From the NCBI GenBank assembly GCA_020636645.1, contig JACJXO010000011.1:1-58849 (forward strand): 58,849 bases of DNA. Reading direction: 5' to 3'. The notes beneath the pieces were generated by a model. It had not been told where the DNA came from and made no database searches. It saw only the letters and a list, made by a program, of their open reading frames with translations. Source of the DNA: Chitinophagales bacterium (GTDB lineage Bacteria > Bacteroidota > Bacteroidia > Chitinophagales > BACL12). Position numbers and translations under genes: made by a program. Of this stretch, positions 40,587 through 48,396 are shown piece after piece (within the stretch, counting starts at the first letter, position 1; each line of letters begins with the position of its first letter).

Positions 40587-42617
40587 ATGACCATCAGAAT
40601 CCTATCATCGGTGGTGATCCTGGCTGCGCTGGCTTCCTGTACATCCAACAAGGAAGTATCCTATCGCGAGGCCTTTGATCCGTCCACCCTCGACTCGAGC
40701 TACAGCCCGACGAATGACTTCTTTCGTTTTGTGAACGCCAAGTGGATCGCAGAGAATCCGATCCCTGGCGACAGAAGCCGCTATGCTACTTTCGACAAAC
40801 TGAATGAGCAGGCGTTGAATACACTCAAAGATGTCATGGAAAAAGCATCCACTTCCAATGCGGCCAAAGGCAGCAATGAACAGAAGGTGGGTGATTTCTA
40901 TTTCAGCGGAATGGACTCAGCCTCTATCAATGCGCAGGGGGCAAGTGCCTTGCAACCGTATTTTGATATGATCAACGGCATGAGCGGTCCGGAAGATTTT
41001 GCGGCCACTTCTGCCTGGATGAACCGGATATTTACCGGAGTACCCTTCGTGACCTGGGTAGGTCAGGATGACAAGAACAGTGCTGAGCAGGTGCTGAATT
41101 TCTGGCAGGGCGGACTGGGACTTCCCGACCGTGATGATTATTTCAGAGATGATGCGCAGAGTGCTGAGAATCGTGCGGCCTACAAACAGCATATCGTCAA
41201 TACGCTGGTGCTGATGGGCAGGGATGAAGCCATGGCAGAAAAAGAAGCCAGGTCCATCTATGCGATGGAAGAAAAGCTTGCAGGTGCTTCCATGGACCGT
41301 GTGACCATGCGTGATCCACACGCCACCTATCATAAAATGAGCCTGGCAGATCTGTCTGCGATGTGCCCGAACATGGACTGGAACACTTTCTTCAGCAAAC
41401 TGGGTACCCCTTCCATGGATAGTGTGCTGGTATCTCAGCCTGATTTCATGACCGCTCTGAACGGTATGATCAAGTCTGTTCCGATGGATGACTGGAAAAC
41501 ATTCATGAGCTATCACCTTGTAAATAATGTGTCAGAATACCTGAGCGACGATTTCGTTCAGGAAAATTTTGATTTCTACCAGGCAAAAATGCGGGGTGTA
41601 CAGGAAATGAAACCAAGATGGAAGCGAGTGGTGGAAACTGCCAACTTCACGCTGGGTGAAGCGCTGGGCCAGGAGTATGTGAAACTTGCATTTTCTCCGG
41701 AAAGCAAAGAGCGTATGATCAAAATGGTGGACGATCTCCGTGCCAGTATGAAGGTTCGTATTGACGGACTCGACTGGATGAGTGCCGATACCAAGGCTAA
41801 GGCACAGGAGAAACTGAACAGCTTCACAGTGAAGATCGGTTATCCTGATAAATGGCGTGATTATGCCAAGCTGGACATTGATCGCGGTGCCTATGTGTTG
41901 AATGTGATGCGCAGTATGGAGTTTGAAGCACAGCGCAACTATGATAAGATCGGTCAGCCGGTTGATAAGACAGAGTGGGGAATGACCCCGCAAACGGTGA
42001 ACGCCTACTACAATCCAAGTAACAACGAGATCGTATTCCCGGCAGCCATCCTGCAGCCGCCGTTCTTCGATCCGAATGCAGATGATGCCCTGAACTACGG
42101 AGGTATCGGTGCGGTGATCGGACATGAGATCACCCATGGCTTCGACGATCAGGGTCGCCAGTACGATGCCAACGGAAACCTAGTGCAGTGGTGGACCGAT
42201 GGTGACGACAGCCTCTTCCGCAACAAAGCAGATGTGGTGGTCAGCCAGTTCGGCAATTTCTGTCCGACCGATGGTCAGTGTATCAACGGCAACCTGACAC
42301 TGGGTGAGAACATCGCCGACTTTGGTGGCCTGACCATCGCCTACTATGCATTCAAGATGACCGAAGAAGGTAAGTCAACTGAACCGATAGATGGTTTTAC
42401 ACCAGACCAGCGATTCTTCCTGGGTTTTGGTCGCATATGGGCCAGCTCCTATACTGATCAGGCTATGCGTCAGCAGCTGCTGACCAACCCGCACAGCCCG
42501 GGTGAATATCGTGTGAATGGTACCCTGGCCAATATGCCGGAATTCTATCAGGCGTTTGGTGTGAAGCCGGGCGATGACCTGTATAAGGATACGCCGGAGA
42601 TGGCGAAGATCTGGTGA
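40587..42617 (+). CDS. M13-family metallopeptidase (neprilysin/PepO-like), lipoprotein
   Basis: 676 residues from the ATG at 40587 (MTIRILSSVVILAALASC), which gives a lipobox ending in Cys at 18; an ATG seven codons earlier lacks this fit. The zinc motif is HEITH (513-517), followed by the third ligand in ENIADFGG and the NAYY substrate motif. A C-terminal tryptophan (KIW) is typical. It degrades short peptides in the periplasm or at the outer membrane. A strong terminator follows. Confidence 0.95.
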   Translation: MTIRILSSVVILAALASCTSNKEVSYREAFDPSTLDSSYSPTNDFFRFVNAKWIAENPIPGDRSRYATFDKLNEQALNTLKDVMEKASTSNAAKGSNEQKVGDFYFSGMDSASINAQGASALQPYFDMINGMSGPEDFAATSAWMNRIFTGVPFVTWVGQDDKNSAEQVLNFWQGGLGLPDRDDYFRDDAQSAENRAAYKQHIVNTLVLMGRDEAMAEKEARSIYAMEEKLAGASMDRVTMRDPHATYHKMSLADLSAMCPNMDWNTFFSKLGTPSMDSVLVSQPDFMTALNGMIKSVPMDDWKTFMSYHLVNNVSEYLSDDFVQENFDFYQAKMRGVQEMKPRWKRVVETANFTLGEALGQEYVKLAFSPESKERMIKMVDDLRASMKVRIDGLDWMSADTKAKAQEKLNSFTVKIGYPDKWRDYAKLDIDRGAYVLNVMRSMEFEAQRNYDKIGQPVDKTEWGMTPQTVNAYYNPSNNEIVFPAAILQPPFFDPNADDALNYGGIGAVIGHEITHGFDDQGRQYDANGNLVQWWTDGDDSLFRNKADVVVSQFGNFCPTDGQCINGNLTLGENIADFGGLTIAYYAFKMTEEGKSTEPIDGFTPDQRFFLGFGRIWASSYTDQAMRQQLLTNPHSPGEYRVNGTLANMPEFYQAFGVKPGDDLYKDTPEMAKIW

Positions 42618-42642
42618 TATACTTTGAAAATAGATACATAGA

Positions 42643-42676
42643 GAAAGCCGCCGGATGTCCGGCGGCTTTCCTTTTT
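42643..42676 (+). terminator. Rho-independent terminator of the M13 peptidase gene
   Basis: A 13-base-pair perfect stem (GAAAGCCGCCGGA / TCCGGCGGCTTTC) with a TG loop is followed by CTTTTT. It lies 26 bp after the stop codon. Confidence 0.95.
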
Positions 42677-42834
42677 ATATGCTGTATGGTCAATTCAAAA
42701 TAAACTAATTCAGAAGGCCTATTTGACGATCTGATATGGCATGCAGGTCCGGATAGCTGAAAAAGCATATCGCATTATGCTTAATGTAAATATTGTAGTA
42801 CAAAAAGATTCAGGGTCATGCAGGCTGCATCCAT

Positions 42835-42867
42835 TTTGCATTTTATACTTCTTAGTTAATATCTTTA
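42835..42867 (+). promoter_or_regulatory. Candidate promoter (TTTG - N21 - TATCTTTA)
   Basis: TTTG at 42835-42838 and TATCTTTA at 42860-42867 (one mismatch) are spaced by 21 bp. An A-rich leader AAACAAAAAACACAA precedes the ATG at 42889, a common Bacteroidota translation-start context. Confidence 0.55.
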
Positions 42868-42888
42868 GAATCTAAACAAAAAACACAA

Positions 42889-44409
42889 ATGGGCAAATTA
42901 AGTATGGCTGCAAATGCAGCCAGCACTGAACTCGAGGCAGCCGGGATCAGTCTTGATGTTTATGGCATTATAGATGAAGTGCTATTAGACGCCAATGCAA
43001 GCGATCCATATGATGAGATATATTCCAAACTGGATCAGCTGAATCGGGGCCAGGAACTGTTACAGTCAAAGCTTGATGATCTTATTAGTGAGGTCAGGTG
43101 GATGGATCTCTCCAACGATCTAAGACCCATTCTTGCATATATAGACTATAACTGGTCAGTTTTTCACCAGTTGATCGATAAGACCTATGTATGGAGCAGT
43201 TCTGCAGCAAAGGCATCAAAGATTCAGAATTTCATCAGATCTGTTACAGGAACCGGGTCGAATTCTATGGATTACAACCTGTTCCTTTTAAACAGGATAA
43301 TCGTTGACGGCTCAGGAACTTACGGTAAATCTCTGTTAGAAGAGTTTAAGACCAATAACGCCCAATGGCATCTGCCTGGCAGGTCATTGCTCCAAAGTCT
43401 TGAATTGATCCTATTGGACCTTCAGTATGTTCAGTTCAAGGGCTATGCTGTTTTGCAGGCTGCCCAGAATTATGTAGAAAGACAGAGCAATCCGGTATTG
43501 AGTAGCCTCACACGGTCACAGTTAAGCAGGCTGAAGGATATGATCGAGAACAACGACTGGCCCGCTGATATCAATGAAAATCAGAAACAAAATATTCTGA
43601 ATGCCATCAACAATTCCGTCAGCATCAACAATTTTAAAAAAGAGTATGAATCAAGGTGGGCAGGACAGGTTAAAACGGCAAACCTGTTATTCCCAACTAT
43701 TAGAAACAATGTTTCCCAGAAGTCTATAAAGACATTTGAGTGGGGGGATAAATGGCCGGAAGATGCATGGTTGTTCGCTGATATTTCCGATGGCGGATTC
43801 ATCCATTGCGAAAAGATCGAAGTGCAGGAAGGATGTGTGTTGATAGGAGCACAGTTTATAAAGTTTGGAAACCGGCTTGCTGTTCAGGCCTCACAGGCGG
43901 AGATCGCAACAAACCTGGCAGTACCTGTTGAGGCAGGCTCAATTGTCAATGGCCTCCCATCTGTGGCAGGTCCCCATAACTGGGACATACCAGGTAAAAA
44001 TGACCCCGATGGATTTTTTGAAGCCCCAAAAGGGATTCGCTGGAATACCGACTACATCGATTTGCCGGATGATTATGTGGCAACAGGGATCAAAATTTAT
44101 TGTATCAACAATGTGGTTGGAATCAAGCTGAAGGCGACAAAACTCTTGGGCGATGTAAATACGGAAGATATTAAGCTCAGTACACGAGCGGCTGATACGG
44201 CATGGTTTCCGGATGATGCAGGTGCAGGATCACCCTCATCCAGTCTGACCATAGACAACACTCCGCCAAACCACACCGGTGCCTGGGCTGATATGCATCC
44301 GGTGGTGGCTGATCCACCTGCATATATTGTAGGAGGTGGTGTGTATCAATATGGCAACCGGGTAGCTATTCTTCTGACACCTGCGTCGATTGAAATACTG
44401 AATCCATAA
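42889..44409 (+). CDS. Unassigned 506-residue protein: helical N-terminal half, beta-repeat C-terminal half
   Basis: I do not recognise the family. Residues 1-270 look helical with amphipathic stretches (DEIYSKLDQLNRGQELLQSK, LLQSLELILLDLQYVQFKG). Residues 280-506 look beta-rich and contain three similar segments: VLIGAQFIKFGNRLAVQASQ, DYVATGIKIYCINNVVGIKL and YIVGGGVYQYGNRVAILLTP. This suggests an internal three-fold repeat such as a beta-trefoil or beta-prism. There is no signal peptide or lipobox. It has its own promoter and is monocistronic. A helical domain joined to a lectin-like repeat resembles pore-forming toxins, but that is inference only. Confidence 0.85.
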   Translation: MGKLSMAANAASTELEAAGISLDVYGIIDEVLLDANASDPYDEIYSKLDQLNRGQELLQSKLDDLISEVRWMDLSNDLRPILAYIDYNWSVFHQLIDKTYVWSSSAAKASKIQNFIRSVTGTGSNSMDYNLFLLNRIIVDGSGTYGKSLLEEFKTNNAQWHLPGRSLLQSLELILLDLQYVQFKGYAVLQAAQNYVERQSNPVLSSLTRSQLSRLKDMIENNDWPADINENQKQNILNAINNSVSINNFKKEYESRWAGQVKTANLLFPTIRNNVSQKSIKTFEWGDKWPEDAWLFADISDGGFIHCEKIEVQEGCVLIGAQFIKFGNRLAVQASQAEIATNLAVPVEAGSIVNGLPSVAGPHNWDIPGKNDPDGFFEAPKGIRWNTDYIDLPDDYVATGIKIYCINNVVGIKLKATKLLGDVNTEDIKLSTRAADTAWFPDDAGAGSPSSSLTIDNTPPNHTGAWADMHPVVADPPAYIVGGGVYQYGNRVAILLTPASIEILNP

Positions 44410-44434
44410 CAGCAAAAGACATCACTACAGCAAC

Positions 44435-44456
44435 GGCATGTGATGCCATTTATTTA
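44435..44456 (+). terminator. Weak hairpin after the 506-residue protein gene
   Basis: GGCAT-GTG-ATGCC, a five-base-pair stem followed by ATTTATTTAG, lies 25 bp past the stop. The stem is short, so this is tentative. Confidence 0.35.
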
Positions 44457-44489
44457 GATATGATAATTTCAATATATCAGATAAACAGG

Positions 44490-45161
44490 TTAATCCTGTT
44501 GCTCAGGTTTGAAATACCGTAACCTGTATACCGGTCTGATTTCTTCTATCTTTTCAATGACCTGTCGGTATACCAGTTTACCTGGTTGACCGCAGCAGCC
44601 AGCGCAGGTACTGGTCTTTACTACTACCCACCCGGGGGGAATGTCCTGATCGGGGCATATCTCCACCCTGGTGCCTAACGGATACAGGTCGATGCGGGTG
44701 ATCTCGGGCTGATAGACAAGTTGCCCTGGCTGTGCGCAACAGCCGGCACAACTCGTCATATCAGTAATGACCCAACCCCAGGGAAGCGTTTGCGGGCAAA
44801 CAGTCAATTCTGTACCGGCAGGCAGGTGATCGGTTTTTTTGATGACCGGCTGATACACCAGTTGCCCCGGCTGACCGCAGCAACCGGCACAGGTTTTATA
44901 GTCTGTGATGACCCAACCATCCGGCATCGGCTGCGGACAAACGGTCAGTTCCGTTTCCGGTGCCAGCGTATCCACTTTTCGGATGACAGGTCTGTAATCA
45001 AGTTGTCCGGGGGTACAGCAACCTGCGCAGGTTTCCACGTCTATCACCACCCATCCCGGAGGGATCGGCTGATCGGGACAAATGATCACTTCCTGTGAAA
45101 AAAGCTGGCTTGTCCATGCAGCTGACAACAGGATAAGGATACTGACAGGAATTGCCTTCAT
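44490..45161 (-). CDS. Exported protein of four tandem 47-residue Cys-rich (CAGCC) repeats
   Basis: 223 residues. A signal peptide (about 1-23, ending FSQ) is followed by four repeats at about 24-70, 71-117, 118-164 and 165-212. Each has the pattern CPxxxxPxGWVxxxxxxCAGCC, then PGxLxYxPVI and a linker LPxGTEL. Four cysteines per repeat (for example Cys28, Cys45, Cys48, Cys49) give sixteen, suggesting disulfide-bonded modules or metal sites. I do not recognise the family. It lies 20 bp downstream of the S46 peptidase gene on the same strand and may be co-transcribed with it. Confidence 0.88.
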   Translation of the reverse strand: MKAIPVSILILLSAAWTSQLFSQEVIICPDQPIPPGWVVIDVETCAGCCTPGQLDYRPVIRKVDTLAPETELTVCPQPMPDGWVITDYKTCAGCCGQPGQLVYQPVIKKTDHLPAGTELTVCPQTLPWGWVITDMTSCAGCCAQPGQLVYQPEITRIDLYPLGTRVEICPDQDIPPGWVVVKTSTCAGCCGQPGKLVYRQVIEKIEEIRPVYRLRYFKPEQQD

Positions 45162-45181
45162 ATCGACCTTGGTTTACAGGA

Positions 45182-47329
45182 TCATTTTGTCTGCAGGATC
45201 TCATCGATCACCCACCTAGCGCCACCCAGGTATTCTGTGATGAACATGGTATAACGAATGTCCACGCTGATGTTCCTGCAACGGTCGAAGTCATACATGA
45301 TATCACTCATAGTGCCTTCCCACACCCGGTCAAAGTTGGTGCCTATCAGTTCGCCATTGGCATTCAGTACCGGACTTCCGGAGTTACCTCCGGTAGTGTG
45401 GTTGCTGGCCAGGAAAGCTACAGGCAGATCGCCGTTGGCATCCGCATAGCGACCGAAGTCATTGCCCTGTAGTAATGCAAGCAACTGGTCAGGCACATCG
45501 AATTCTTCATCGCCGTCCTTATACTTTTCCAGGATGCCTTCATGTGTTGTATAAGGCTTATAGTACACACCATTTCGGGGAGTATAACCATTCACTTGTC
45601 CGTAGGCCACCCGCAGGGTCGAGTTGGCATCTGGATAGAGCCTGTCTTTAAGTCCGCTGGCCATGATGCCGGCCATATACAACTGCATTTTTCTGTCGAT
45701 GGCCTCCTGCAGAGGTTGAACAGAGTGATTGTTTGTCAACAGGTACTGCTGCAGGAAAGCATCATATAACATGTACACAGGATCGTTGGCCAATGCATCT
45801 TTTTCACCTTTAGCGATCCGGTCTAAAAGATTATTTGTTCCCTCCAGACTTACCAGGGCACTGCTGTTCCACAAAGATTCAGCCCAGGTAACAAAATCTC
45901 CTTTATACCTGACTATCTGTTCCAGGAAATAGTCTGGCAGCAATGCGGTATCCACCTGTTCATACACCCTCTTCATCAACAGTGGAAAAACAGCCTCATC
46001 GATAGGATGGTAATAATTGGAGAAGTGCGATGCTGCAGTATTCCGCATGTCGTCAATAGCCTGAGCTATGCGATCCTTATCAGGTTCTTCTTCATTCAGT
46101 CTCGTGGCAAGTCCGCGAAAACTTCTCGCAAAACGAATAGCTTCCACACCGAGCGCTCCTTCAATGGTATGATCCAGAAAACCGGTGTAAGCATTGAGGG
46201 CACGATACAAACTGTCCAATTCATCAGTTACACCTGCATACGGTTTTCCGGCAGGCGTGGAGCACCAGTCGTCGAAGCGGTATTCAAATTCCAGCTTTTT
46301 ATCAATAGCGTTATTGGCAGTGAGGCCGAGTGTTTCGCCCTGCCATTTCTTGTAGGCATTGGCCAGGCTTTTGACCTTACTGGCATACATGAGGGTGATG
46401 GTATCGTTGCCGTGCATAAAGGATTCAGCGGTACGGATACGCAGTTCGCGAAGTGCTACCCTGTTGGGATTCTGTTCGTTCATAATGAGTTCTACAGCTG
46501 CAGCGGGCAGGTACTCCTGGGTGCGGCCGGGAAAGCCGAAGACCATGGTGAAATCGCCTTCTTTGGCACCTGCCAGGCTGACAGGAAAGTGGTACCTCGG
46601 AACGAAGGGTTTGTTATCGGGCGAATAGGCTGCTGGTTTATTATCAGGACCGGCATAGATGCGCCAGATACTGAAATCGCCCGTATGTCTGGGCCATATC
46701 CAGTTGTCAGTTTCCCCACCGAACTCTCCAACTGAACGAGGGGGAACGCCCACCAACCGGATGTCTGTGAACTCCTCGGTAACAAATAAGAAGTACTGAT
46801 TACCATAGTAGAACGGACGAACATATCCGCCATAATGGGAGTCTTTGGTGGCAGCCACGAGAATGGAATCTGAACGTTGCTGGATGATCACAGCGTTGTT
46901 GGCGGATGGATCCAGTCCTTTCAGAATACTGCTGGTCACATCTTCCATCCTGACGATGAAGGTGACCTTCAGGCCGGGGCCGGGAAGTTCTCCGGCCATG
47001 TTTTCGGCCCAGTAACCGTCCCGCAGATAATTATGATCTACGGAGCTCAGCTGATTGACGGCATCAAATCCGCAATGGTGATTGGTGAGCACCAGACCTT
47101 TATCAGAAATGACCTCTCCGGTGCAACCTCCTCCAAAGATCAGAACTGCATCCTTCATACTTCCCTCATTGATCGAATACACATCTTCGGCATCCAGTTG
47201 AAATCCCATGGCATGCATCTCGTCTTCATTGGTTTCGAGCAGAGAGGGAATCCACATACCTTCCTGTGCTGATGCAGAGGAAGTAAGGGAGCCGATAATT
47301 ATAAGAGTAAAGAGCTTATTCATTTTCAT
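45182..47329 (-). CDS. S46-family dipeptidyl peptidase, DPP11-like
   Basis: 715 residues from the ATG at 47329 (MKMNKLFTLIIIGS, signal peptide ending ASAQ); a further ATG at 47323 is possible. The catalytic His85 is in TNHHCGFDAV and the nucleophile Ser650 is in TGGNSGSPVLN, with the Asp in between. The S1-pocket position 18 residues after the Ser is Arg668 (NFDRVWE), matching Arg673 of DPP11 rather than the Gly of DPP7, so preference for Asp/Glu at P1 is predicted. It is a periplasmic enzyme of peptide nutrition. Confidence 0.94.
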   Translation of the reverse strand: MKMNKLFTLIIIGSLTSSASAQEGMWIPSLLETNEDEMHAMGFQLDAEDVYSINEGSMKDAVLIFGGGCTGEVISDKGLVLTNHHCGFDAVNQLSSVDHNYLRDGYWAENMAGELPGPGLKVTFIVRMEDVTSSILKGLDPSANNAVIIQQRSDSILVAATKDSHYGGYVRPFYYGNQYFLFVTEEFTDIRLVGVPPRSVGEFGGETDNWIWPRHTGDFSIWRIYAGPDNKPAAYSPDNKPFVPRYHFPVSLAGAKEGDFTMVFGFPGRTQEYLPAAAVELIMNEQNPNRVALRELRIRTAESFMHGNDTITLMYASKVKSLANAYKKWQGETLGLTANNAIDKKLEFEYRFDDWCSTPAGKPYAGVTDELDSLYRALNAYTGFLDHTIEGALGVEAIRFARSFRGLATRLNEEEPDKDRIAQAIDDMRNTAASHFSNYYHPIDEAVFPLLMKRVYEQVDTALLPDYFLEQIVRYKGDFVTWAESLWNSSALVSLEGTNNLLDRIAKGEKDALANDPVYMLYDAFLQQYLLTNNHSVQPLQEAIDRKMQLYMAGIMASGLKDRLYPDANSTLRVAYGQVNGYTPRNGVYYKPYTTHEGILEKYKDGDEEFDVPDQLLALLQGNDFGRYADANGDLPVAFLASNHTTGGNSGSPVLNANGELIGTNFDRVWEGTMSDIMYDFDRCRNISVDIRYTMFITEYLGGARWVIDEILQTK

Positions 47330-47368
47330 AGCAGATAAAAATAAGGAACTACACATTGATGTTCGGAA

Positions 47369-48235
47369 TTACCGACCGATGATTTCATCCACATTTTCCC
47401 GGATGGTCTCATAGATGGCATCGGTAGGCAGGTCATTTTCATCTTTACCGAAGGGGTCTTCAATTTCTTCTGCGATCATTTCTATGCTGATAAAAATATA
47501 GAAGAGCAGAGGAACTATAAGGGCGGTCCAGTAGCTGAATTGTTGGGCAAATCCTATGGGCATGGTGAAAATGTACAGGAAGATGACCTTCTTCAGAAAG
47601 ATGTTGTAAGAGTAAGGAATGGGCGTTTTTTTAATACGTTCACAGGCGCCGATGTTGTCTGTGAATGACTGCAGTTCATTATTCAGATACAGAAGTCGCT
47701 CCGGTTCAGGGTTCTCACTTTGTTTCCATACCTCGATCTCTGAATACATGGCCTTCATGACCTGGCTTGGCACGTGGCCCTGTCTGTTGTAATATGTTAC
47801 GGGGTATTTGTCGCATGGTTCCAGCTCGCGAATATCTACCGGCCCCCGGAGGTGCTCCTTTGCAGCGTAGATGTAGTTCGGAATGAGAATACGAAAGCGC
47901 TCCCGCAACTCTTTACTTTGCATAAGCACGGAAACCTTGAGTGCGAGGTTGCGACTGTTGTTGACAAAGCTGCCCCAGATCTTTCGGCCTTCCCACCAGC
48001 GGTCGTAGGCAGAATTGGTGCGAAATACAAGCAGCAGAGACAAAACAAACCCTACCAGAGAATGTATGACTGTTGTATTGACGAATTCCAGATGTAAGAT
48101 CTCCTTTTCCACCCAAACGGTGGCCGTGGCATATGCAGCAACACCCAGTATGCCGGGCAAACTTCTTCTGAATGTGTCACTCTTTCTGAATGCAAAGATC
48201 AGTTTCCACCAGTCTTTCGGGTTGTAGAGTACCAT
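47369..48235 (-). CDS. Bestrophin-family (UPF0187) membrane channel
   Basis: 288 residues. The start MVLYNPKDWWKLIFAF and the conserved RTNSAYDRWWEGRKIWG and NNSRNLA stretches are hallmarks of bacterial bestrophin homologues, which form pentameric ion channels (cation-selective in the Klebsiella example). About four membrane helices and an acidic C-terminus are visible. It lies 39 bp upstream of the S46 peptidase start on the same strand. Confidence 0.93.
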   Translation of the reverse strand: MVLYNPKDWWKLIFAFRKSDTFRRSLPGILGVAAYATATVWVEKEILHLEFVNTTVIHSLVGFVLSLLLVFRTNSAYDRWWEGRKIWGSFVNNSRNLALKVSVLMQSKELRERFRILIPNYIYAAKEHLRGPVDIRELEPCDKYPVTYYNRQGHVPSQVMKAMYSEIEVWKQSENPEPERLLYLNNELQSFTDNIGACERIKKTPIPYSYNIFLKKVIFLYIFTMPIGFAQQFSYWTALIVPLLFYIFISIEMIAEEIEDPFGKDENDLPTDAIYETIRENVDEIIGR

Positions 48236-48396
48236 GGCGATAAAGATACAGGTGAAAGAGATAAAGAATGCAGGAGGGTGCAGTTTCTCTCATCAGGTAA
48301 CGGTCTGTCTTGCAGCAACACTGCATGGTGATGAATAGCTTTATGTTTCTTATCAGCGGAAAGTAAAATCAGTTCAGACTTGTGTGAGATATAAGT

